This document shows positions 33,474 to 40,792 of a stretch of 64,000 nt of DNA, piece after piece. Position 1 is the first letter of the stretch. Each line of letters starts with the position of its first letter. The stretch spans positions 355,871-419,870 of the forward strand of contig NZ_JAOWPT010000004.1 of assembly GCF_025753855.1 (NCBI RefSeq), written 5' to 3'. This DNA is from Mesorhizobium sp. ZC-5 (lineage in GTDB: Bacteria; Pseudomonadota; Alphaproteobacteria; Rhizobiales; Rhizobiaceae). Position numbers and translations under genes: made by a program. The notes under the pieces were generated by a model. That model saw nothing but the letters and a program-made list of their open reading frames with translations, had not been told where the DNA came from and made no database searches.

Positions 33474-34001
33474 TCAGTTCCTGTTGTCGTCGCGCCAGAT
33501 CGTCACCAGGCCGTCGATGCCGCCGGTGACCGGGTCTGTATCAGGCAGTGCGACCTCGGCGATCTCCCGCGCTGCTTCTGCCGCGCCGAGGTTGCCGGGC
33601 CGCACGATATTGCCCTGCTGCCCCGGCGGATAACCGCCTGCCATCTGGAAATCGACGGAGGCCTGCAGGCGCTTGTGCCCGACGCCGGCCGGGATGACAC
33701 AGACATCGCCGACCGCCACATCGACTTCGATGCCATTGTCGCCGCCGAAGCCGATCCGCGCCGAACCCGACACGCAGGCCAGCGCCTCGTGGCCGCGGGT
33801 GTGGAAATGCCAGTACGGAAACACCGTATAGACCCACGTCCCTTGCCAACCGTTGCGCCGGAACAGCGCCGTCGCCGCTTCGCCGTTTCGGGCATTGTCA
33901 GGCAACCGGCCCTTCCAGAAGACCAGCGGCAGGCGGCTGTTGGGAATGCCGTCGTCCGAACCGAAAACATGCAGGATCGCGTCATCGGCTTTCCGGGTCA
34001 T
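33474..34001 (-). CDS. Cupin-domain protein
   Basis: This 175-residue protein is a single cupin barrel: PYWHFHTRGHEALACVSGSARIGFGG gives the first metal motif (His, His, Glu) and GDVCVIPAGVGHKRLQAS the second. The C-terminus carries VALPDTDPVTGGIDGLVTIWRDD. It resembles YjlB-like cupins. Its start lies 1 bp after the stop codon of the Lrp-type regulator gene on the same strand, so the two are co-transcribed. Catalytic role unknown. Confidence 0.86.
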   Translation of the reverse strand: MTRKADDAILHVFGSDDGIPNSRLPLVFWKGRLPDNARNGEAATALFRRNGWQGTWVYTVFPYWHFHTRGHEALACVSGSARIGFGGDNGIEVDVAVGDVCVIPAGVGHKRLQASVDFQMAGGYPPGQQGNIVRPGNLGAAEAAREIAEVALPDTDPVTGGIDGLVTIWRDDNRN

Positions 34002-34002
34002 G

Positions 34003-34476
34003 TCATCTCACCTCCATCGGCATCGGCAGCCGCTCCGCCACCGGCGACGACTGGATGATCGAGGTGTTGGTCATCGCGTAAGGGATGATGCGGTCGATCA
34101 CCCGTTCCAGGTCGGTCACCGAACCGACATGCACGCGGGCGATGAAGCAGTCCTCGCCCGTCACCCGGTCACAGGTCGCGATCTCGGGAATATCCTTCAG
34201 GATCTCGGTCACCGTCGCGAGTTGCCCCGGAACCGGCCTGATCCTCAGCCACGCCGCCAGCGGCAGCCCGAACGCGGCCGGATTGATGCGGATCGTGTAG
34301 CCTTCGATCGTCCCGCCCTCCTGCAATCGCTTGATGCGTTCCGAAATGCTTGGGCCCGACATCCCCACCGCCCGCGCGATTTCGGCGACGCTGGCACGCG
34401 CATCGTCGACCAGGATGCGCAATATCTTCAGGTCCACCGCGTCCAGGTCGCCATTTTCATATCGAAGGCGTTTCAT
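34003..34476 (-). CDS. Lrp/AsnC family transcriptional regulator
   Basis: This 157-residue regulator has the Lrp HTH (LDAVDLKILRILVDDARASVAEIARAVGMSGPSISERIKRL) and a C-terminal RAM/AsnC effector domain (AAWLRIRPVPGQLATVTEILKDIPEIATCDRVTGEDCFIARVHV, written here in part). It is divergent from an EamA-type amino-acid exporter at 34581, with about 100 bp between. By analogy with LysG- or AsnC-type pairs, it probably regulates that exporter and the cupin downstream. Confidence 0.92.
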   Translation of the reverse strand: MKRLRYENGDLDAVDLKILRILVDDARASVAEIARAVGMSGPSISERIKRLQEGGTIEGYTIRINPAAFGLPLAAWLRIRPVPGQLATVTEILKDIPEIATCDRVTGEDCFIARVHVGSVTDLERVIDRIIPYAMTNTSIIQSSPVAERLPMPMEVR

Positions 34477-34580
34477 CTTTTTTCTCTTTGTTCCGAAGGA
34501 AATTTCACTTCCCTATCCAATGAGCAATCATATGAAACACGCCAAGTCCTTGCAATCATATAGTTACAAGGAGAACCGCG

Positions 34581-35501
34581 ATGCAGTCGAAGACAATGAC
34601 CTTCTCAACCGTTGCGGACGCGGTCCCACCGCATGCCTGGTTCGGCGTCAGCGCCGTTTTCCACTATCTCGGCCCGGCTTTCGCGGTGCTTTTGTTTCCG
34701 CATGTCGGCGTGCTGGGCGTCGCCTGGCTGCGCATCGCCTCGGCCGCCGTCATCTTCGCGCCGGCCACCCGGCCCTGGCGCACGATTGCCCGTTCCGACC
34801 GGCACACCCGGCAGTTGCTGCTCGCCTTCGGCATCTGCCTGGCGGCGATGAACTGCTTCTTCTACCTGGCGCTCGACCGGCTACCGATCTCGCTGGTCGC
34901 CGCGATCGAATTCGTCGGTACCATCGGCATCGCGCTGTTCGGGCTGCGCAGCCGCCGCAACATCATCGCCCTGGTGGTCGCCGTCGCCGGCACCTTCCTG
35001 CTCATCGACGTCAAATGGTCGAGCGATCCCGTCGGCCTCGCCTGGGCCTTCCTCAACGGCGCGCTGTTCGTCGCCTATATCGTGCTCGGCCACCGCCTGG
35101 CCCGCGCCGGCGCCTCCGACGGCGTCGCCAATCTCGGCGCCGCCATGGCGATCGCCTTCATCTTCGTGCTGCCGTTCGGCTTCGGCGATGCGATCGCTGC
35201 CTTTTCATCACCGCTGCTCATCGCGGCGGCGATCGGCGTCGGCATCTGCTCGTCGGTCATTCCCTATATCTGCGACCAGATGGCGATGTCGCGGCTGCCG
35301 CGTGCCAGCTTTGCACTGCTGCTCTCGCTTCTGCCGGTCAGCGCGACACTGATCGGCATCGTCGTCCTGGCACAGTTCCCCAGCGCCACGGACATTTTAG
35401 GCGTCGCGCTGGTGGTGATCGGCGTCGCCATCCACAAGCCGGCGCCGGAGACTGCCGTTCTTCTCCCCGTTCACGGGGAGAAGATGCCGGCAGGCAGATG
35501 A
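34581..35501 (+). CDS. EamA/RhtA family transporter
   Basis: This 306-residue protein has ten membrane helices in two EamA repeats and resembles RhtA-type threonine/homoserine exporters: FGVSAVFHYLGPAFAVLLFPHVGVLGVAWLRI at the start, then FLALDRLP-like YLALDRLPISLVAAIEF and SVIPYICDQMAMSRLPRASFALLLSLLPV. The last 14 residues (VLLPVHGEKMPAGR) are encoded by a palindromic repeat that also supplies the stop codon, so the natural C-terminus was probably different. It is divergent from an Lrp regulator. Confidence 0.9.
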   Translation: MQSKTMTFSTVADAVPPHAWFGVSAVFHYLGPAFAVLLFPHVGVLGVAWLRIASAAVIFAPATRPWRTIARSDRHTRQLLLAFGICLAAMNCFFYLALDRLPISLVAAIEFVGTIGIALFGLRSRRNIIALVVAVAGTFLLIDVKWSSDPVGLAWAFLNGALFVAYIVLGHRLARAGASDGVANLGAAMAIAFIFVLPFGFGDAIAAFSSPLLIAAAIGVGICSSVIPYICDQMAMSRLPRASFALLLSLLPVSATLIGIVVLAQFPSATDILGVALVVIGVAIHKPAPETAVLLPVHGEKMPAGR

Positions 35502-35506
35502 GGGGT
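35461..35506. repeat. Palindromic repeat forming the 3' end of the EamA gene
   Basis: TCTCCCCGT-TC-ACGGGGAGA (35462-35481) is followed by AGATGCCGGCAGGCAGATGAGGGG, a sequence common in Rhizobiales genomes. The element is read as coding sequence for the last residues and stop of the upstream gene. Confidence 0.8.
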
Positions 35507-35550
35507 AGCATCTACCTACACCCGGTATGCACTGCCCTCAGGATACCTTG

Positions 35551-36426
35551 CTAAGCCAGCTTCTCCTTGAAGAACGCCACCGTCCGGCCCCAGGCGAGGT
35601 CGGCCGCTTCCTTGTTGTAGCGCGCCTCCGACGTATCGTTGTTGAAGGCGTGCTGGGCGCCGTCGTAGACATGGACGGTGAACTCCTTGCCGGCCGCCTC
35701 CAGCGCCGCCTTGTAGGCGTCGATGCCGGCATTGATGCGCTCGTCCTGGCCCGCATATTGAAGCAGAAGGGCTGCTTTCATCTTGGACAGGTCGGCATCC
35801 TTGGGCTGGGCGCCATAGTAGGCGACACCGGCGGCGAGATCGGGCGCATTGACGGCAAGGTTGTTCACAGCACCGCCGCCCCAGCAGAAGCCCACCGCGC
35901 CCACCTTGCCGTTGCCCGCCTCGTGCCCTTTCAGGAAGGCCACGGTGGCGACACCGTTGGCGACGGTCTTCGCCGGATCGAGTTCGCTGAACATTGCACG
36001 CGCCTTCTCCTCGTCGGTCGGGGTGCCGCCGAGCGGCGACAGGTAATCCGGCGCCAGTGCCACGAAACCTTCCAGCGCCATGCGCCGCGCCACGTCCTTG
36101 ATATGCGCATTGAGGCCGCGGTTCTCGTGGATCACGATCACCGTGCCGAGCTTGCCGCTCTGGTCGGCCGGCACCACCAGATAGCCCTTCATGTCGCCGC
36201 CATCGCCAGCCCAGGTGATATCCTCGGCCTTCAGCCGCGCGTCGTCCTCGGGCACGATCGCGGCGCGCGCCGAATTGGCTGCGAGTAGCGGCGCGATCGC
36301 GGCCGCCGCCGCCCCCGATCCCGCCAGTTTCGACAGCTTCTCCATGAAGCCGCGCCGGTCTAGCGTCAGATGGGTGTATTCGTCATAGGCGTCGATCATC
36401 GCCTGTGTAATTGCAGGTGTCGTCAT
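35551..36426 (-). CDS. Dienelactone hydrolase family protein, exported
   Basis: This 291-residue alpha/beta hydrolase has an N-terminal leader with DRRGFMEKLSKLAGSG and AAIAPLLAANSARA, like a Tat-type signal near residue 20-55. The catalytic domain shows VIVIHENRGLNAHIKDVARR (oxyanion loop with Glu), VGFCWGGG (nucleophile Cys, as in dienelactone hydrolases) and the late DGAQHAF (His). Its substrate is probably a lactone or ester and may not be dienelactone. ATG 36426 is preceded by GGGAGCGAGACA. Confidence 0.88.
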   Translation of the reverse strand: MTTPAITQAMIDAYDEYTHLTLDRRGFMEKLSKLAGSGAAAAAIAPLLAANSARAAIVPEDDARLKAEDITWAGDGGDMKGYLVVPADQSGKLGTVIVIHENRGLNAHIKDVARRMALEGFVALAPDYLSPLGGTPTDEEKARAMFSELDPAKTVANGVATVAFLKGHEAGNGKVGAVGFCWGGGAVNNLAVNAPDLAAGVAYYGAQPKDADLSKMKAALLLQYAGQDERINAGIDAYKAALEAAGKEFTVHVYDGAQHAFNNDTSEARYNKEAADLAWGRTVAFFKEKLA

Positions 36427-36603
36427 TGTCTCGCTCCCATGATTTCCTCCTCGCCAAGATAGGCGGCGCGGCGTCACGGTCCACTCAACGTTTTTTGATT
36501 TGCCAAGTATCTTTGCCGCGCTGTGCACGCGCGATCTTTTCTGTTGTGGCAAAATTAAAATCTGATCTATGGTCCGCCTGCTGTTTGGCGTGGGGGATTG
36601 CCG

Positions 36604-37278
36604 ATGGTACTGACTCGCAGGGAAATCATCTTGGGTGGGCTGGCGCTGCTTGGCGCCGGGGCCGCGCGGACGCCTGCGTTCGCCCAGGCCTCGTCCTATT
36701 TTGCGGGCACCACGGTCGACAACAACGTTACCTTCCGCAAGACCAACTTCGCCAAGATCGACAGGAAGTGGCACCGCCAGGTCGTCAAGTATTTCTCGAG
36801 TGAGCCGATCGGCACCGTCGTCGTCGATACCCGCCATCACTTCCTCTACCTGATCATGGAGAACAAGACGGCCATCCGTTACGGCGTCGGCGTCGGCCGC
36901 GAAGGCTTCAAATGGTTTGGCCGCGCCACCGTCGACCGCAAGTCGCTGTGGCCGCGCTGGACGCCACCGCCGGAAATGCGCAAGCGCCATCCCGAGCTTC
37001 CCGAGTTCGTCGCCGGCGGCTCCCCGAAAAATCCGCTCGGGCCCCGCGCCATGTATCTGCACCGCGACGGTGCCGACACCGGCTACCGTTTCCATGGCAC
37101 GCTGGAGCCCTGGAGCATCGGCAAGGATGCCTCGAGCGGCTGTATCCGCATGTTCAACGAAGATGCGATCGACCTCTACCAGCGTTGCCCGGTCGGCACC
37201 GCGGTGCAGGTCCTGCCCCACATCGCCGATCAGGCCCAGCAGGCCGGCCAGCTTCCCGAAACCACCGCCGTCGAATGA
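36604..37278 (+). CDS. L,D-transpeptidase (YkuD family)
   Basis: This 224-residue exported protein carries a signal region (MVLTRREIILGGLALLGAGAARTPAFAQ, with a twin-Arg) and the YkuD domain: VVVDTRHHFLYLIMENKTAIRYGVGVG. The catalytic motif is YRFHGTLEP and SIGKDASSGCIRMFN with Cys180. Such enzymes make 3-3 cross-links in peptidoglycan or attach outer-membrane proteins to it. ATG 36604 follows TGGGGGATTGCCG. The next gene, 10 bp downstream, is an OmpA-type lipoprotein that binds peptidoglycan, so both probably act at the wall. Confidence 0.9.
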   Translation: MVLTRREIILGGLALLGAGAARTPAFAQASSYFAGTTVDNNVTFRKTNFAKIDRKWHRQVVKYFSSEPIGTVVVDTRHHFLYLIMENKTAIRYGVGVGREGFKWFGRATVDRKSLWPRWTPPPEMRKRHPELPEFVAGGSPKNPLGPRAMYLHRDGADTGYRFHGTLEPWSIGKDASSGCIRMFNEDAIDLYQRCPVGTAVQVLPHIADQAQQAGQLPETTAVE

Positions 37279-37288
37279 TGGGTGCCTG

Positions 37289-37825
37289 ATGATCGTAAGG
37301 ATGGAATTCGCCCGGCGCTTCCTGTTCGCCGGCATGCTGTTGGCGCTCGGTGCCTGCACCACGGCCGACCTCGCCTCGCGCGAGGAGCCCAACCCGCCGC
37401 CGATGACCGGCCAGACCAACGACCCCGCCCCGGGTTTCGAGAATATGAAGCAAGGCAGCGAGGAAGACTTCATCCTCAATGTCGGCCGCCGCATCTATTT
37501 CACCCAGGATTCGGCGGCGCTGGACTCGGTGGCGATGACCACGCTCGACAATCAGGCCTCGTGGCTGAACCAGAATACGCGCTGGCTGCTCAAGCTCCAG
37601 GGTTTCGCCGACGATTCCGGCTCTGCCTCCAGCATGGTGACATTGTCGCAGAAGCGTGCCGATGCGGTGATGGCCTATCTCGCCTCCAGGGGCGTCGACC
37701 CCAGCCGCATGTGGGCCAAGGGCTACGGCAAGGACCGCGAGGTGCGCGCCTGCTCCGAGCGGTCGTGCAAGGTGCAGAACCGCCGCGTCGTCGCCAATCT
37801 GCGCACCCAGCGCGACGATCCGTGA
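37289..37825 (+). CDS. OmpA-family lipoprotein
   Basis: This 178-residue protein has a lipoprotein signal with lipobox LALGAC (Cys23) and an OmpA C-terminal domain from about 65: IYFTQDSAALDSVAM, LLKLQGFADDSGSASSM, LSQKRADAVMAYLASRGVDPSRMW, then the NRRV motif in VQNRRVVANLR. It should be anchored in the outer membrane and bind peptidoglycan. It resembles Pal but is not next to tol genes. It is probably co-transcribed with the L,D-transpeptidase before it. Confidence 0.88.
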   Translation: MIVRMEFARRFLFAGMLLALGACTTADLASREEPNPPPMTGQTNDPAPGFENMKQGSEEDFILNVGRRIYFTQDSAALDSVAMTTLDNQASWLNQNTRWLLKLQGFADDSGSASSMVTLSQKRADAVMAYLASRGVDPSRMWAKGYGKDREVRACSERSCKVQNRRVVANLRTQRDDP

Positions 37826-37854
37826 CCGTCGCGCTAGCGTTCTGAGATAGGCCG

Positions 37855-39069
37855 CTACTGCCGCAGCGCGTCGATCACCGGCCGGCGGTAGATCAGCATC
37901 GCCGGCACTGCGGCCAGGCACGCGCCGACGATCAGCAGTGCTCCGACCAGCCTGAATTCCGTCCCACCGATCGTCGCCTGCATGGCGACGCCGCTCGCCT
38001 CTGCCAGGAAGTGCGAGATGATGCCGGCAACTCCCCAGCCGAGCAGCAATCCGCCAAGTGCGCCGGCAGCAATCAGCAGGGTCACGTAGCTCCACACCGT
38101 CAGGAAGATGAACAGCCGCGAGGCGCCGAGCGCTCTCAGCACCGCGAAGCGCTGCCGCTGCAGGTCGAGTAGCGCCAGTATGCCGGCAAGGATCGCCGCG
38201 ATCACCAGCACCTGCGTCGCCAGCGTCAGCGCGCCCATGATGCGGCGCACGTCGCCCATCAGCGCATAAAGTTCGACCAACACTTCCGCCGGGAAAAATG
38301 CGGTGGAGTCCGCCGTCCGGTAGGCGTTGCGCAGGCCGTAGGCGGCCGGCACCGTCTGCGGCTTGACGATGACGGCGGGCATGCCCGGCAATTTGCCCGC
38401 CTCGAACGGCGGCCCGATATGGGTGTCGCCGTCGGCATGGCCGGTGCCCAGCCCGTGCACATACCAGTTGAACTCGATCGGCGTCACGACGGCGCCGTCC
38501 CACGGTGTTCCGGTCGGCTGCAAGCGGCCGACGACGCGCAGTTTCTGCCCATGCAATCCGCCGGCTTCATCTTCCGGCGAGGCCGCGCCGTGTCCATGGC
38601 TCACCTGCAGTTCCACGCCGATCGGGTGCGGCGACAGCGCGCCGACGACAGCCTCGTCGAGCCGCTCGAAGACACGGCCCTCCGCGAGGCCCCCGCCCGA
38701 CAGATGCAGCGCGAACGGCGCGGTGGTGCCGACCACCGGGGCGCCGTCGAGATTGTCGCCGAAGCCGATAGGCGCCACGATCTCGGCTTTCGGCTCGGCG
38801 AGAAGCCGCGAGAACACCGCCGGCGACAGCAGTTCGACCGCGCTCGGCCTCAGATAGACCACGCTGAACAGCACGTCGGTCGGGCTGCCCGGCGCCGCCA
38901 CCACGAGGTCGAAGCGGTCGGCGGCGCGCGCGCTGCCTTGCCGCAGCGCCCTCTCCTGCGCGCTGATCGCGATTCCCAGCGCCACCGCGAGCGTGATCAG
39001 CGCCACGAACAGCAGGCTGGTCATGCGGTTGCGGGCAAGCATTGCAAGAACCAGCGGCAGCGGGTTCAT
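37855..39069 (-). CDS. MacB/FtsX-type ABC transporter permease
   Basis: This 404-residue permease has an N-terminal membrane helix (MTSLLFVALITLAVALGIAISA), a large periplasmic domain (to about 270) and three C-terminal helices with DLQRQRFAVLRALGASRLFIF, the FtsX-family signature. It partners the ATPase upstream (overlap ATGA). The periplasmic domain has a histidine cluster near 165 (ELQVSHGHGAASPEDE) that could touch metal. Such MacB/Lol-type systems work by mechanotransmission rather than substrate passage. Confidence 0.9.
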   Translation of the reverse strand: MNPLPLVLAMLARNRMTSLLFVALITLAVALGIAISAQERALRQGSARAADRFDLVVAAPGSPTDVLFSVVYLRPSAVELLSPAVFSRLLAEPKAEIVAPIGFGDNLDGAPVVGTTAPFALHLSGGGLAEGRVFERLDEAVVGALSPHPIGVELQVSHGHGAASPEDEAGGLHGQKLRVVGRLQPTGTPWDGAVVTPIEFNWYVHGLGTGHADGDTHIGPPFEAGKLPGMPAVIVKPQTVPAAYGLRNAYRTADSTAFFPAEVLVELYALMGDVRRIMGALTLATQVLVIAAILAGILALLDLQRQRFAVLRALGASRLFIFLTVWSYVTLLIAAGALGGLLLGWGVAGIISHFLAEASGVAMQATIGGTEFRLVGALLIVGACLAAVPAMLIYRRPVIDALRQ

Positions 39070-39788
39070 GACACCGGCTCCGCGATCTCAACTTTTGTCG
39101 CCGCGATCCTGCCGTGATCGATCCGCACCACACGGTCGCAGGAGTCGAGGAGATCGGCGTCGTGCGACGCGCAGATCACCGTCTTGCCGTCCTCCGCGGC
39201 TAGCCGGCGCAGCGTCGCCACCACATTATGCCCGGCCGCCGCATCGAGGCTGGCCGTCGGCTCGTCGGCAAAAATCACCGGCGGGTCGAACAGCAGCGCC
39301 CGCGCGATCGCTACACGCTGCTGCTCGCCGCGCGACAGCAGCGCCACCCTTGTCCGCTCGCGTGGCACTTCCAGCCGGTCGAGCAATTCGGCGGCGCGTC
39401 GTCTCAGTCCGCGCACCGACCATGACGAGAACCAGCCGCCGACAAGCACATTGTCCTCGGGGCTCATTTCTTCGATCAGGTGAAAGTTCTGGAACACGAA
39501 GCCGGCATTCCGCCGCCGCCAGCCGTCGCGCCGCGCCTCGCCGAGCAGCGCCAGGTCGTCACCGTTCCAGCGGATCGATCCGGCGTCCGGCCGCATCAGG
39601 CCGGAGAGAAGGTAGAGAAGCGTCGACTTGCCCGAGCCGGACGGACCGGCAAGCGCGGTCACCGAGCCCGGCCGCGCCTCGAGCGCGGCGATGTTCACCG
39701 CCGTCATCCGCCCCTTGCCCGCCTCGGGATAGGTGAAGACAAGCCCTGAGGCGGCAAGGCTTTGGCCAGTAGACGTCACCGCGCTCAA
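39066..39788 (-). CDS. MacB/LolD-type ABC transporter ATP-binding protein
   Basis: This roughly 240-residue ATPase has Walker A GPSGSGKST, the Q-loop FVFQNFHLIEEMSPEDNVLVG, an ABC signature that reads LLSRGEQQRVAIARAL (LSRGE for the usual LSGGQ), Walker B VIFADEPTASLD and the His switch ASHDADLL. The start is probably TTG 39788, overlapping the stop codon of the upstream Tat-protein gene (TTGA); GTG 39779 is an alternative. The substitution of Gln by Glu in the signature is uncommon. It pairs with the FtsX-type permease downstream. Confidence 0.9.
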   Translation of the reverse strand: MSAVTSTGQSLAASGLVFTYPEAGKGRMTAVNIAALEARPGSVTALAGPSGSGKSTLLYLLSGLMRPDAGSIRWNGDDLALLGEARRDGWRRRNAGFVFQNFHLIEEMSPEDNVLVGGWFSSWSVRGLRRRAAELLDRLEVPRERTRVALLSRGEQQRVAIARALLFDPPVIFADEPTASLDAAAGHNVVATLRRLAAEDGKTVICASHDADLLDSCDRVVRIDHGRIAATKVEIAEPVS

Positions 39789-40228
39789 CGTTTCTCGTAG
39801 GTCGCGCCGGTGATGCGGATCAGGCTGACGAACTGCGTCTCCGGATCTTTCCAGAACCCGAGTTCCAGCCTTCCCTCGACATCGATCAGGTCGGTGTAGC
39901 GCACCACGTCGATCGCGTCGTCGCAATAGGCGACCACCAGGTCGTCCGGCCATTGCGCTTCGCTTTCGCAGAACGGGCATACCGACATCGGCAGCTTGGT
40001 CAGCACGAAGAAACGCACTTCCGGCTTCAGCGGCGGCGCCATGTAGCCGGTCATGCGCACGGTCTGGTTCTTCAGCGCCAGCGTCTGTTCCGAGAGCTGG
40101 TCACCACGCGCATAGAGATCGCGGAATTTCAGATCGGCAATCGCAGCACTGGCGGCGCCGATGGTTCCCGGCAGCAGAAGCCCGGCGGCACCCGCGGGAA
40201 TGGATTTCAGGAAGTCGCGCCGCTGCAT
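39785..40228 (-). CDS. Tat-exported CxxC protein of unknown function
   Basis: This 147-residue protein has a Tat signal peptide (MQRRDFLKSIPAGAAGLLLP, with cleavage near ASAA at 27). The mature part looks like a small beta-barrel with VRMTGYMAPPLKPEVRFFVL, a CPFC motif (Cys84/Cys87) in LPMSVCPFCESEAQWP and a third Cys at 102. Its architecture is reminiscent of the DUF3299-type periplasmic proteins, but I do not assign it firmly. It lies between a PCuAC-like gene and an ABC transporter with tight spacing, so it likely acts with them in the periplasm. Confidence 0.72.
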   Translation of the reverse strand: MQRRDFLKSIPAGAAGLLLPGTIGAASAAIADLKFRDLYARGDQLSEQTLALKNQTVRMTGYMAPPLKPEVRFFVLTKLPMSVCPFCESEAQWPDDLVVAYCDDAIDVVRYTDLIDVEGRLELGFWKDPETQFVSLIRITGATYEKR

Positions 40229-40237
40229 GCCGGCCTC

Positions 40238-40723
40238 CTAGTGAGCGTGTCCGGCGTGCGAATGCTGCGTCGCATCGGCCGCTTCGATTTCAACCTCGAG
40301 CTCAACCGTACCCGCTTTCTCGAACCGGATCATCAATTCGAAATCTTCGCCTTTGGCGAGGTTCCCGGCCAGCCCGCGCAGCGCGATCGCCATGCCGCCG
40401 GGGTCGAGCACGGTCTCACCCGTGCCGATGTCGACCGGCCCGAGCGGTGTCGTGGCGCTCACCCCGTCCTTCATCGTGATGCCGACCGGTTCCGCGCCGG
40501 CCGCCTTGTCGGTTTCGGCCGAAAGCAGACGGTCCGCTGCGCCCTTGTTTTCGATTTCCATGAAAACCAGCGTATCGCCGCCGGCCGCCGCGGCACGCGC
40601 CCAGGCGTGCACGATGCGGATGTCGCCGGCGGTCGCGACGTGCTTATGCTCTTCGGCGCCAAGCGGCGCCACCAGCATCGTCGACGAGGCCAAGGCCAGC
40701 AGCGTCTTTTTCAAAAAGGGCAT
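40238..40723 (-). CDS. PCu(A)C-like periplasmic protein, copper ligands missing
   Basis: This exported protein of about 161 residues has a signal peptide (MPFLKKTLLALASSTMLVAPLGA) and a PCu(A)C-like domain: IRIVHAWARAAAAGGDTLVFMEIENKG and VLDPGGMAIALRGL are clear. The copper ligands of the family (H-M-x10-M-x21-H-x-M) are not there: the ELHxM segment reads EPVGITMKDGVSATTP and the GGxHxM segment reads GGMAIAL. His-rich ends (EEHKH and HSHAGHAH) may provide other metal sites. ATG 40723 has a better ribosome site than 40735. It is 9 bp before the Tat-protein gene. Confidence 0.78.
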   Translation of the reverse strand: MPFLKKTLLALASSTMLVAPLGAEEHKHVATAGDIRIVHAWARAAAAGGDTLVFMEIENKGAADRLLSAETDKAAGAEPVGITMKDGVSATTPLGPVDIGTGETVLDPGGMAIALRGLAGNLAKGEDFELMIRFEKAGTVELEVEIEAADATQHSHAGHAH

Positions 40724-40792
40724 CACTACTCTCATGCGTGAAGAAGCCGGCCGCCAGGAAAAATCCGGCGGCCGGCCGGCAGTTTGCGGGTG

